Shown here: piece by piece, positions 16,931-26,200 of the stretch
Layout of the letters: each line of letters starts with the position of its first letter
Numbering within the stretch: position 1 is the first letter of the stretch
Origin: Herpetosiphonaceae bacterium
Lineage (GTDB): Bacteria > Chloroflexota > Chloroflexia > Chloroflexales > Kallotenuaceae
Reading direction: 5' to 3'
NCBI GenBank assembly: GCA_013821605.1
Contig: JACDGP010000002.1
Coordinates: 46,645-102,049 of the forward strand
DNA: 55,405 nt
Notes under the pieces: generated by a model
Databases searched by the model: none
What the model saw: the letters and a program-made list of their open reading frames with translations, nothing else
Told to the model about the DNA's origin: nothing
Position numbers and translations under genes: made by a program

Positions 16931-17647
16931 TCACGACTCATCTGATCTCGTTCCCGTTCCAAGTGCCTGTGTTATCAACCCTTGTGCAAGCGCATCAAGA
17001 TAGCGCCGGATGGCGACATCATAATAATCAATGGCGCAAACGCCCTTATATCCTGCGTACGTAGATGACTTACCCTCAGTACGAGCATCTACGTAAACTC
17101 GTAGGCACCGTTGAATGCGGGTTACACTGACCCAGTATTGACTAATCTCATCAAGATCTTGGTCAGCCCGAGTAAAAATAGTGATGCGAAACTTAGCCTC
17201 GTCAATTCCAAAGCTAGTTCGGAGCAAGTACAACCAGTAGCGAATGATATTCTCATTACTGTTGGCAAATCTGAATGTATCCTTACCTTTGCTTTCCTCG
17301 CCAAGGTACAACATCGCCGCCGCAATATGGTTCGCATGATGCTGCTGTTCCAGTGTCGCCAGGAGCGCTTCGGCCTTTTGCCGCTCTGCCTCGATCCGGG
17401 CTAAGCGTGCCGCCTTGTTTTTTTCTGCGGCTATATTACGTGCGCCTTTGGCAAATCCTACATCCCGCCGCTTTTCAGCTATGCGGGCTTGTTGTTCCAT
17501 CGTGAGCTTTATGCCTTGTACCCAACCGAGCAACGTATTACGAGGCGGACCAAGCTTCACAGAGATTTCAGTTAACGAAAAGCCTTCTCGCCGCAAACGC
17601 CGTGCTTCCTCACGTAGCTCTTCTGAGTAATAAGTGCCGCGTGGCAT
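16931..17647 (-). CDS. HTH protein with LAGLIDADG-like C-terminal domain
   Basis: 238 residues from an ATG with AGAGG seven bases upstream; the first 14 codons of the longer frame add nothing recognisable. An N-terminal helix-turn-helix (about 5-45, EEARRLRREGFSLTEISVKL) is followed by a basic helix. The C-terminal domain (about 110-225) has LYLGEESKGKDTFRFANSN, IIRYWLYLLRTSFG, and a late GVCAIDYYDVAIRRYLDAL. This pattern is common in actinobacterial and Chloroflexota hypotheticals. It recalls the WhiA/homing-endonuclease fold, without an obvious nuclease site, so a DNA-binding regulator is the likelier role. It sits between tRNA-Val and the thrS operon. Confidence 0.6.
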   Translation of the reverse strand: MPRGTYYSEELREEARRLRREGFSLTEISVKLGPPRNTLLGWVQGIKLTMEQQARIAEKRRDVGFAKGARNIAAEKNKAARLARIEAERQKAEALLATLEQQHHANHIAAAMLYLGEESKGKDTFRFANSNENIIRYWLYLLRTSFGIDEAKFRITIFTRADQDLDEISQYWVSVTRIQRCLRVYVDARTEGKSSTYAGYKGVCAIDYYDVAIRRYLDALAQGLITQALGTGTRSDES

Positions 17648-17704
17648 AGAGCAACCTCTAGTGATGGTAGACAGGGGCAGTGTTCCCAAATGCTGTAAGA
17701 ATCA

Positions 17705-17736
17705 AAACAGCCAGAAGTTTGAACTCCTAGCTGTTT
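17705..17736 (-). terminator. Terminator after tRNA-Val
   Basis: A 15-pair stem including two G-U pairs with a two-base loop, flanked by AAA and TTT runs, so it could terminate both ways. On the minus strand it follows the tRNA by five bases and is followed by a short T-run. Confidence 0.75.
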
Positions 17737-17741
17737 ATACC

Positions 17742-17818
17742 TGGTGGGCGATATGTGACTCGAACACATGACCTCGTCGATGTCAACGACGCGCGCTAAC
17801 CAACTGCGCCAATCGCCC
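17742..17818 (-). tRNA. tRNA-Val (GAC)
   Basis: A complete cloverleaf on the minus strand: seven-pair acceptor GGGCGAT/ATCGCCC, D-arm GCGC...GCGC, anticodon stem CGTCG/CGACG with loop TTGACAT (anticodon GAC), and T-arm ATGTG/CACAT around TTCGAGT. The discriminator is A, and CCA is encoded at 17744-17742. It has its own promoter and terminator. Confidence 0.96.
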
Positions 17819-17830
17819 GGAACGCCGCCG

Positions 17831-17859
17831 ATTATAGCAGATGCACTATGAGTTGGCAA
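17831..17859 (-). promoter_or_regulatory. Promoter of tRNA-Val
   Basis: Minus-strand TTGCCA (17859-17854), a 17-base spacer and a perfect TATAAT (17836-17831), 12 bases before the tRNA 5' end. Confidence 0.8.
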
Positions 17860-17882
17860 GCGCAGATCGTAGCATAGATCAG

Positions 17883-18572
17883 CTACTCCTTCACTAATCC
17901 TACCAGTGGATCGAGCCTGTCCCACGTCCCATAGGAAGCTGTTGGTCGGAAACGAGCAAACAGATCTTCGCGATACCATCCCTCACTACGCGTCCGCCTG
18001 ATGACCTCTTTATGCAAGGGGTGATCGTATGCAAAGGCCTGCGCGCTCCGTAGGTCATGCCATAAGCTAAAGGTTGCCTGAAAGAGCAACGGAACCTCGC
18101 CTAACCCCACCGATGCGATCAAGCCAGGCTGGCGGCCCAGTTGCACCGTAACCGGAGCGGACGCTTGCAGGAAGGTGTGGACCGAGCGGGGACGAATTGC
18201 AGCCCGTGTCAGAATCGCCCAGGGGCTCCCATCCACCTCGGCCGTGGGCAACGCCTCAGCGAAAGGATTGGTGCGACCCCATACGCCGTGCCATCGCACG
18301 GGTGCCAGGCGTACCGTCCAAACCTCCTCAGCCAACCGCCGGTAGCGACGCATAATCCGAGAGTTCGTCTCAAATGCATCCAAAGCTGCTGCATTATCCC
18401 ATACCGTAAACAATCCATAGCGTTGAGGCTCCCATGGACCGGCCGCTAGGCCACGACTACTACCTAGCAGGCGCCAGAAGCTCAAGCCTGGCGTGCGCCT
18501 CAGCCAAAATCGGTCAAGGCCCATATGCAAAAGTGCCTGGGGAACCCCACGTAAGGGATAACGTATCAGCAT
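17883..18572 (-). CDS. crtA: CrtA-like (spheroidene monooxygenase family) carotenoid oxygenase
   Basis: Heme-linked oxygenase family that adds keto groups to linear carotenoids. Family signatures: RTPGLSFWRLLGSSRG (N-terminal third), WDN and F-x-TNS, and the long C-terminal block from ATFSLWHDL through YDHPLHKEVI to GWYREDLFARF. The ATG at 18572 gives 229 residues, a little short of the usual 230-250, and begins in the first strand of the fold, so a slightly earlier TTG is possible. It lies 64 bases after the carotenoid-type glycosyltransferase. Together they suggest a keto-carotenoid glycoside; the phytoene genes are not in this window. Confidence 0.82.
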   Translation of the reverse strand: MLIRYPLRGVPQALLHMGLDRFWLRRTPGLSFWRLLGSSRGLAAGPWEPQRYGLFTVWDNAAALDAFETNSRIMRRYRRLAEEVWTVRLAPVRWHGVWGRTNPFAEALPTAEVDGSPWAILTRAAIRPRSVHTFLQASAPVTVQLGRQPGLIASVGLGEVPLLFQATFSLWHDLRSAQAFAYDHPLHKEVIRRTRSEGWYREDLFARFRPTASYGTWDRLDPLVGLVKE

Positions 18573-18636
18573 CAAGGCGGCCAGTGGGTTATTGCCTTGT
18601 GCGGTCGACAGCTCGCGGTTCGCGGATGAGGTAGAG

Positions 18637-19779
18637 CTATTGATAAACTCGCCCCTTCCATGTGACGCCCCGCCCGAAGCGTAGCGTGAGCCAGGCCCAG
18701 CCCGCCAAAGCAAAATAGCTTAACGTCCCCAGTGGGTACAAGAGTGCCCACAGCGGATTGAGCCCATGGAGTCGTCTGAGCATGTACCCCCAATACGTCA
18801 TCGTCATCGCCCACATGAGCAACCCCCAAGCGGCAACCTCGCCCCCGCGCCGCTGACCGTGCGACCGCAGTCCTAAGCCGACCAGCAGCACGTTAAAGGG
18901 CAGAAACGCCAAGAGCGCCTGTTGCGTCCCGCCCCAGGCTGCCCGCCGCCCGCCCGCCGCGTAGCCGGCCCAGGCATTTTTGCGTAACCCTTCTGAAACC
19001 TCGCTCCAACGTGTATACATCCGCACTCGCATCAGATCTGGACCGCCAACTGCCCGGAGACGATAGCCTTGGCTCTTGACCAGCATCCCTAGTTCCGTGT
19101 CCTCTAGCACCGATGCGCGCACTGCCTGATGCCCTCCACTGGCAAAATACACCTCACGCCGTATGAGAATGCATTGGCCGTTTGCCAACGCAACCGGCGA
19201 CTGTGGATCGTTAACCAGTTCGAGCGGAAAGGCTGCCTGTATCAAACCTACGAAGGCGGGCATCAAGACCCGCTCCCAAAACGTGTCGAGCTCAAGAAAC
19301 GGCAGCAGTGTTAGCAGGTCGAGTTGCTCTCGCATGCCATATTGCATAAGTGTCGTAATCAAGCCCGGAGCAGGGGCAGTATCAGCATCAAGGAACAGTA
19401 GCCAGGGTGCTGTTGTCAACCGGGCACCTTGCCAGCAGGCCCAGCACTTCCCGGCCCAACCGAGCGGTAGCTCTACGCCTTCCACCACGCGTAACCCGGG
19501 GATACATCCGGTATAGCCGGCTGCGAGGGCAGCGGTTCCATCGCTGGAACGATCATTCAATACTAGCGTATCAAAACAACGTGTTGTTTGCGCTGCTAGA
19601 CCATCCAGCAAACGCCCGATGCGTACGGCCTCGTCTCGTGCTGGCACGATCACCGACACCGCTGCATGCTCCACCGGCAGCTGGGCCTCAAGCAGCGGCA
19701 CCTTGCGACCTGCTAGCAGATTATGCACCAAGAGCGCCCCGCCACTAAGTGTCAGAAGGCCAAGCCCCAGTCGTACCAT
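18637..19779 (-). CDS. GT2 glycosyltransferase, CrtQ/CruC-like (carotenoid glycosylation)
   Basis: Membrane glycosyltransferase of family 2. One N-terminal helix (about 1-22) precedes the GT-A domain: SVIVPARDEA, LNDRSSDGT, and the metal-binding LFLDADT. GWAGKCWACWQGA is typical of carotenoid glucosyltransferases (4,4'-diaponeurosporenoate or hydroxychlorobactene type). Then come EDTELG and three C-terminal helices. The ATG at 19779 has AAGGA eight bases upstream; the frame opens 18 bases earlier. With the CrtA-like gene it should decorate carotenoids at the inner membrane. Confidence 0.8.
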   Translation of the reverse strand: MVRLGLGLLTLSGGALLVHNLLAGRKVPLLEAQLPVEHAAVSVIVPARDEAVRIGRLLDGLAAQTTRCFDTLVLNDRSSDGTAALAAGYTGCIPGLRVVEGVELPLGWAGKCWACWQGARLTTAPWLLFLDADTAPAPGLITTLMQYGMREQLDLLTLLPFLELDTFWERVLMPAFVGLIQAAFPLELVNDPQSPVALANGQCILIRREVYFASGGHQAVRASVLEDTELGMLVKSQGYRLRAVGGPDLMRVRMYTRWSEVSEGLRKNAWAGYAAGGRRAAWGGTQQALLAFLPFNVLLVGLGLRSHGQRRGGEVAAWGLLMWAMTMTYWGYMLRRLHGLNPLWALLYPLGTLSYFALAGWAWLTLRFGRGVTWKGRVYQ

Positions 19780-19826
19780 CAGAACCGTCCTTGCCATTTA
19801 GGAGTATTAAAGGTAATGAATACTCT

Positions 19827-19855
19827 GTATCATGCTACCATGACCAGCATGTCAC
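19827..19855 (-). promoter_or_regulatory. Possible promoter for carotenoid gene pair
   Basis: Minus-strand GTGACA (19855-19850), a 17-base spacer and TGATAC (19832-19827). Both boxes deviate from consensus. It lies in the divergent gap between the glycosyltransferase and the large sigma-like gene. Confidence 0.35.
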
Positions 19856-19904
19856 GTGGGCACTGTCGCCGACGTCTGACATCTGACAAGCGAATTGAGG
19901 GTCT

Positions 19905-22900
19905 ATGTCGATACCGGAGAGCGCCCAACGTGCTCGCACACGCTACGCAGCCGCGCTCTACCGTAGTGCCTTGCTGCGGGATCCCCATCCAGCCCGCGCA
20001 GGACGTGCCGTCATTACCGCTTTTGGGGCTATCACGTGGGATAACGTCCTCCTTGATGACCAGCTGGAAGCACGGCTCGTCGCCAACTTCCCACCGCTAC
20101 CGCGCTTCCAGCAGCGCCCATCACAGTCACCGGTTAACCTGCCGGCCACTTTTTGCGCACTTTCGCCCAGTACACGTCTCGCACTTGGGCTACGTATTGT
20201 GCGGGGCATGGCTACTCCTCTGATTGCCCAGGCCCTCTGGCTAGCCCTGCCCGAAGCACAAACCCTCCTCATTGAAGGGGGGCGGGCGATGAGTGGTGCT
20301 ACTGACACCCTGGGAGGAGCATGCCGGAGTTGCTGGAGTGGCCGCCTTGATGATCCGAATGCTGGCCGCAGCCACATGCTGACCTGCTCTACCTGCCGTG
20401 TCGCCATTCCCCGCTGGGAGCAAGCCGAACGAACCCTCAGTGAGCATCTAGGGCGAGCGCTAGGCAGTCTCTCTCTACCCCCTGCCATTGATGAAGCGCT
20501 CACCGCGAGTCTTGACCCAAGCACCCATACCGGCCATACGCTGCTCTGGCATCGGCCTGCCGTCTTGCAAAGCGTGCTGGTACTTTGCACACTGCTCACA
20601 CTTCTGCTGCTGTTCTGGCCATGGAGGACCGACAAGCTCTCAGCTACGGCCTCGGCAGCATTACCGCCCGCCGCTATTGTCGCAGCTGCGCGCAACACAT
20701 ATGCCGCCGTTCCCCAGGTTTCTGGCTTTCTCCATCGACGCTGGGCGATCACACTCGGCCAGCCCCAGCTCAATTTTCAAGCCGATGAGTGGGTCGACCC
20801 CGCACATCCCGAGCGCCACCGCATGCAACTCGTGGCTGACCGCAGGGTCGCCGAGTGGGAAGTGGGCGATGGTCAAGACCACTTGCTCTATATGAGCAAC
20901 CTAGTGCCCTACTTCTGTGGAGCTTCTCCCATCGGCGTCCAAAGTCATACCAACGAGCGGAATAGTTGGACCATGGGCCCCACTCAACAAGCTGCGATAC
21001 GTACCGTTCGCTGGCACCATGGACCGTGGGCCACCGGTCTCCATTATCTGGATCTCGCTGCCACGGCTGATACCCTCCGCTCGTTGGGCATCGCTGGCAG
21101 CGGCTCCGCTGCCACCCTTACCCTCTCTGCTGAAGGGCGTGCCATCAGCGGCACATTACTTCTACGCTTCGACCCCGTGAGCCATGCGCTCCGCGAAGTC
21201 CGCGAGTTGCAGCACAACAATGGTCAGACCGAAGAACGCGTTCCATGGCAACTAAGGAGCACTGAGACGCTTGACGAGCAAACTGTCGCTCCACATGATC
21301 TGCTCACCTCCTATCCTGACGACAACCAGCCTCCGCTCGTTGAGCGCACCTCGCCTATCATCGATGATGGTTGTCCGCTTACCGGCTCTGAACAAACGCA
21401 AAGTTTGCCCCGCCTTCTGATGATGCCGAACCTGGGTCCGCTCATTGGACTATCAGCCCTGCCCACCGGCCTGAACCAGGCGCTCGTCGTCGGCCCACCT
21501 GATCCAGCTGCTCCAAATGGCTTTAACCAGCAGTTTCGACTCGAAATCAACAACCTGCACGTTGTCTACATTGGATCTGCCAAACGGCTCGTGCTTGTCC
21601 CGGAAGCTCCGCCCATTGCCGGCGATCATCTCGTCGCGGCCGGTCCTTGGCGTGTTCATTTCTTTCCACCGGAAGTGCCAACCGTCTTAACAGCCGTTCT
21701 TCAACCTGCTGCCATAGGGAATGAACAGTTCCATAATGGGAGCAGCCGGGGCAATTATGTGCGCGTACTGGCCGAAGGCTGGACCCGCGATGAACTGCTC
21801 GCTGTCCTCGCCACTGCCCGACCCTTGCGTGTTGATGACTGGGCGAATGCTCCTGATCGCTTCTACGCAACTGCGTCACTCCCAGCAGCCGTGCAAGCCC
21901 ATCTGCTGACTCTGTTTGCAGCCTCCCGCATCACTCCTGGTCAAAGTCATCATCTGGTCGTGGTGGAAACGACGCGTCAGGCTCCGTTCTTTGCCGGTCT
22001 CGCCGACCCGTATCACACGCCTGCCGCACTCTGGCCTGCCGAACGGCGCCAGGAGAGTTGGATCGCCTATGGCAAAGGCGGCCGCGAGGCGCGTGCCCTC
22101 CGCTTGACGAGCGACATGATGGGCCATGTGGTGGCGGCGCAATGGCACGATGAGCAGACATGGCGTAGCTATGATGCTGCGAGTACCACCGTCATCGCCC
22201 AGCCATATCGCGCTGGCGCGCAGCGTGTCGGCGATGCCGTTCTGCCGCTCGCTGCTGCCTGGCAGTGGCAGTGGCATACCTTAGACGATGGCAGCGCTGT
22301 GGCCGAACAACTCCAACCACTGGAAGCCTTGCCGGGGAATGCCGGCCTCGCCAGCAGCGAGGTCGTGTACCTGGACAACTGGACCAACGACTTGGCCACC
22401 GACAGCGCACTTGGTCGGGCCTTCTTTGACAGGCAGGGACACCTTCGGGGTCGGGAAACACTAGCGATCCTGAAAGCAGCCACTTCTGGTACGGAAAACC
22501 ATCTAGGCGTGACTGCGACAACGCCTGTAACCTCGACGGTCATGATCAATCGGGCTGTCATCGAGCAAGACGAATGGTTACCATCAATTCCGGCAAGTAC
22601 CTTCGAATGGACTCTCCCTCCGGGCACCAAGGAGGCTTCCGCCGACAATTTGCTAACCTTCTACCCCTACTTCAATGATCCGCCCGTTAAGGTGCGCAAC
22701 ATCACCGACGCAGCGGCCACGATGCCCTTTACGGTCTGGGACTGGGGACCCACCTGGACGCCTCTAGAGGAAGCACCCGCTTTGAGCGGAATCCTGCAAC
22801 AACCACCCCATACTGGCCAATCGCCGCCGGTCATGCGCGGAACGATCGGCAGTGCCGTTAGTCTGGGGGTGGCCATTGATGCTCATTATGTGCTCGATAA

Positions 22901-23204
22901 CCGCTCTGTTGATCTGCTCCAAGGACCGGCTTCACTGCTACGCCAGCTCCTTCAACAAACTGCGCCCGCGTGGATATCTGCCGAGCAGCGTGTCGTCATG
23001 ATCAATACACAGCCCCGGACGGTGTGGCTGATGCGTGGTACAACCCAAAAAAGTGGTATCAATATCTATTATAACCGGTGGATTGTTTTCGAGATGGATG
23101 GAACCTTATTTTTTCTTCGTGCCGATGTGCAAGATGCGGATCTTGATAAAATTGTTCAACACCTTGACGGGTTGCGACAGGTAGTCCCGCAGCGCCAGCC
23201 GTAA
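19905..23204 (+). CDS. Large membrane protein: sigma-like N-terminus, ZAS zinc motif, one TM, duplicated exported domain (copy 1)
   Basis: 1099 residues. Residues 10-50 resemble ECF sigma region 2 (YAAALYRSALL... AVITAF). Residues 87-128 resemble region 4 with a helix-turn-helix (LSPSTRLALGLRIVRGM... IAQAL). No clear region 2.4 lies between. Then come CRSC (140-143) and HMLTCSTC (157-164), the HxxxCxxC motif of zinc-binding anti-sigma factors; a helix at 219-238; and about 860 exported residues. The exported part looks like two rounds of a LolA/RseB-like unit plus a DUF4367-like unit. A weak GAGG precedes the ATG. The next gene is a collinear paralogue 17 bases away. I infer a sensor in which sigma-like and anti-sigma-like parts share one chain; the function is unproven. 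Confidence 0.7.
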   Translation: MSIPESAQRARTRYAAALYRSALLRDPHPARAGRAVITAFGAITWDNVLLDDQLEARLVANFPPLPRFQQRPSQSPVNLPATFCALSPSTRLALGLRIVRGMATPLIAQALWLALPEAQTLLIEGGRAMSGATDTLGGACRSCWSGRLDDPNAGRSHMLTCSTCRVAIPRWEQAERTLSEHLGRALGSLSLPPAIDEALTASLDPSTHTGHTLLWHRPAVLQSVLVLCTLLTLLLLFWPWRTDKLSATASAALPPAAIVAAARNTYAAVPQVSGFLHRRWAITLGQPQLNFQADEWVDPAHPERHRMQLVADRRVAEWEVGDGQDHLLYMSNLVPYFCGASPIGVQSHTNERNSWTMGPTQQAAIRTVRWHHGPWATGLHYLDLAATADTLRSLGIAGSGSAATLTLSAEGRAISGTLLLRFDPVSHALREVRELQHNNGQTEERVPWQLRSTETLDEQTVAPHDLLTSYPDDNQPPLVERTSPIIDDGCPLTGSEQTQSLPRLLMMPNLGPLIGLSALPTGLNQALVVGPPDPAAPNGFNQQFRLEINNLHVVYIGSAKRLVLVPEAPPIAGDHLVAAGPWRVHFFPPEVPTVLTAVLQPAAIGNEQFHNGSSRGNYVRVLAEGWTRDELLAVLATARPLRVDDWANAPDRFYATASLPAAVQAHLLTLFAASRITPGQSHHLVVVETTRQAPFFAGLADPYHTPAALWPAERRQESWIAYGKGGREARALRLTSDMMGHVVAAQWHDEQTWRSYDAASTTVIAQPYRAGAQRVGDAVLPLAAAWQWQWHTLDDGSAVAEQLQPLEALPGNAGLASSEVVYLDNWTNDLATDSALGRAFFDRQGHLRGRETLAILKAATSGTENHLGVTATTPVTSTVMINRAVIEQDEWLPSIPASTFEWTLPPGTKEASADNLLTFYPYFNDPPVKVRNITDAAATMPFTVWDWGPTWTPLEEAPALSGILQQPPHTGQSPPVMRGTIGSAVSLGVAIDAHYVLDNRSVDLLQGPASLLRQLLQQTAPAWISAEQRVVMINTQPRTVWLMRGTTQKSGINIYYNRWIVFEMDGTLFFLRADVQDADLDKIVQHLDGLRQVVPQRQP

Positions 23205-23221
23205 ACCAGAAACGAGAGGAT

Positions 23222-26200
23222 ATGTCCATTCCCCAAAATGCCGACCGCGCTCGCAACCGCTATGCTGCTGTTCTGTATCGCAGTGCTCTCCTACGTGACC
23301 CTGATGCTACGCGTGCTGGTCAGGCCATAATCACAGCTTGGAGCCACCTCGACTGGGATATCCTGCCGCTCGATGACCAGATCGAGTTGCGTTTGATCGC
23401 TGCATTACCACCTATCCCGCGTTTCCGTTGGAAGCGCCGAGCTTCGTTTGCCCCCATCCCTGCTAGTTTTTGGACATTGTCACCCCCGACACGGCTTGCT
23501 CTTGGTCTGCGCCTTCTGCGCGGTATGGGTAGCCCTGCAATTGCTCGTGCCCTGAATCTATCTTTACTCGAGACCCAAAATCTCCTTCTTGATGGACTGC
23601 TCCGCAGCAGCGGCATCACCTGTAGCAGCGACCTAGAGTGCCGACATTGTATGCTCGCACGTCTTGATGACGCCTCCGGCGAACGAGCGCATCTGCTCAA
23701 CTGCGCGCACTGTCGCGAAACTATCCCGCAGCTCGAACGCTATGAAGCTGAACTTGCTCAGCAGCTTGGTCGTGCTGTTGGCAGCATCGGATTACCACAC
23801 GCCGTTGATGATGCTCTGGTCGCCACCTTTCGCACAACAGGGAGCGGCAAGCGCGGTGAGGCTCCACTGTGGCAGCGACCATTCGTCTGGCAGGTAACAA
23901 CCGTCGGTCTCGTGGTACTGGGACTGGCGCTCCTCTTTAGGTCGCATACAAATCGACCGGCTGTAAGTGTAATGCTGGGTGACCGCGTTGCGTCAGCCAA
24001 AGTGATCATCGATGATGCTCGTCGCCAATACGATACAGTTCCCGTCGTGTCAGGTATCCTCCATCGCCGCTGGGCCATCAACCTTGATCGACCCCAGCTT
24101 AGCTTACAGGCTGATGAATGGGTCGATCCACAACAGCCTGGCCGCCATCGCATGCAATTGATGACTGATCAAAATACTCGAGAATGGCAGGTTGGTGATG
24201 GCGCTGAGGAACTCCGCTACGTTAGCAGCCTTGCGCCATGGTTCTGTGGCATAGTGCCACCTGGTGTTGATATCCATAATAGCCAACAAAATATCTGGCA
24301 TATTGCGGCGCAAGAACAGGCTGAGATGCGGCAAGCACGCTGGCATCATGGGCCTTGGGCAATTGGTCTCCAATATCTCGACCTCGCGGCGGCCGGCCAA
24401 CTACGATCACTCGGTACAGCCGGTGATGGCAGTGATGCGGCCCTGACGATTTCTGCCGAAGGACCCGCGATTGATGGCACGCTGTTATTGCGCTTCGACC
24501 CCGTATCCCATGCCTTGAAAGAAGTCCGGCAACTTCGCACCAACAACGGCCAAACCGAAGAGCGCGTGCCCTGGCGCCTCGTGCTCAATGCAACAATTGA
24601 TCGCGATCAGGCACAGCAAACTGGCATCCTCATTCGCTATCCCGGTGATGCACTACCGGACAGCGTGCAGCGGGCGCTACCGATCATCGACCGTGCCTGT
24701 CCCTTGACTGGGCCTGAACAAGCCCAAAGCCTTCCACGCCTCCTTGCCAGCCAAGGTCAAGCATCTGGACAACTCTGGGGTCTACCTACGCTGCCACTCG
24801 GCATAGACCGCGCCATGATTATTGGCCCGGGCGACCCTGCTAATCCGGGCAACCATGGCGGACCCGGTGCCTCCGATCTTAATACCATGCGCATCGTCTA
24901 TATTGGTGCTACGAAGCGCCTTGTTCTCATGCCGGGTGGACAACAGTTTGGGATCAACCAGCCAGCCCAAACTGGTCCATGGCAAATATCGTTCTTCCCC
25001 TCAGGGATGCCGACAATACTACGCGGGACCTTGCAACACACTTCAACGGTCCAGCTAGGGCGCGGCTTTGGGCAACGCAACGGCATACGTGTGCAAGCCG
25101 AAGGCTGGACCAAAGAAGAGTTACTCCCGTTGCTGGCAAGCGTGCGTCCTCTAAGCTTGGAGGACTGGGCTCGCTCTCCTGACCGCTTCTACGAGCCGGT
25201 TCCGCTCGATCCCACATTACGGGAGCGCCTGCTGCATATTATCAACGCCTCCCAACCACAGGCCGAACGTATCCACCATCGGGTTGTTCTAACCACGACT
25301 CGCCAGAACCCGGCCGAAGTTACTTTAACCGATCCCTACCATCTGCCGACTGGCAAATGGCCTCCCGTCCGGCGTGTCGAAAGTTGGAGTGAAGTGGATC
25401 CTACGAGTGGGACGACGCTACGCTGGCGCGAGGTGTCGACCGACACACAGGGCCGCTCGTTGACAGCTGAATGGAATGACGGGCAAGTGCTCCATAGTTA
25501 TACAGCCGTCAGCAACAGTGTCATCACGGAAACGGCATCGTCGGCCATTTCCGCACCACTCAATCCTGCCGCCGATCTCCTTCGCAATACCGATTGGCAG
25601 TGGACTACGCAGGCTGATGGCACACTTATCGCCGAGCATGCTCAGGTATTACCATGGCAAGGTTTCGACGGTTTATACCAACCATGGACGCTTGATGATT
25701 GGACAACCGATCTCGGCCTGCGCCATGGCATCGAGCGACTCATCTTTAATGCCGATGGCACTCTACAAGCGCGCGAAATTCTTGCTGCGCCGCGCACCAA
25801 TGCACAGTCTGCGCCAGTAACCACTGTTCTGGTCCATCGCGAGGTGGTCCTGCAGGACGAGTGGCTTCCCACTGCTTCCGATGCCAGCTTTACGTGGAAT
25901 GCAGATCCTGGTGCGGTCGAGATTGGTCGCTTTGCCCTGGACTCGCTTTCGACGCCACAGGCTCTCGGTCCGCAACCTCACTCGCTTGAAGAGGCAGCCG
26001 CTGCCGTACCATTTCCCATTTGGGCCTGGTCCCGTAACAACTCTACCTTTGCTGGCCCTGCTTCCAATGTTCCATCCCAATTTGCGAATGATGAACCCTT
26101 GCTAGGTCGGGCCAGTATTGAGCAAGCACTTAATTTGGGTGTCGCCGTTCAGCTACGTTACGATCTTCCGTATGGGCCATTAGAGCTGCTGGAAGGACCT

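Noticed and set aside
16931-17647. Active homing endonuclease or integrase beside the tRNA gene
   Set aside because: No LAGLIDADG acidic motif or integrase tyrosine motif is visible, and the tRNA 3' end shows no duplicated attachment site in the window.
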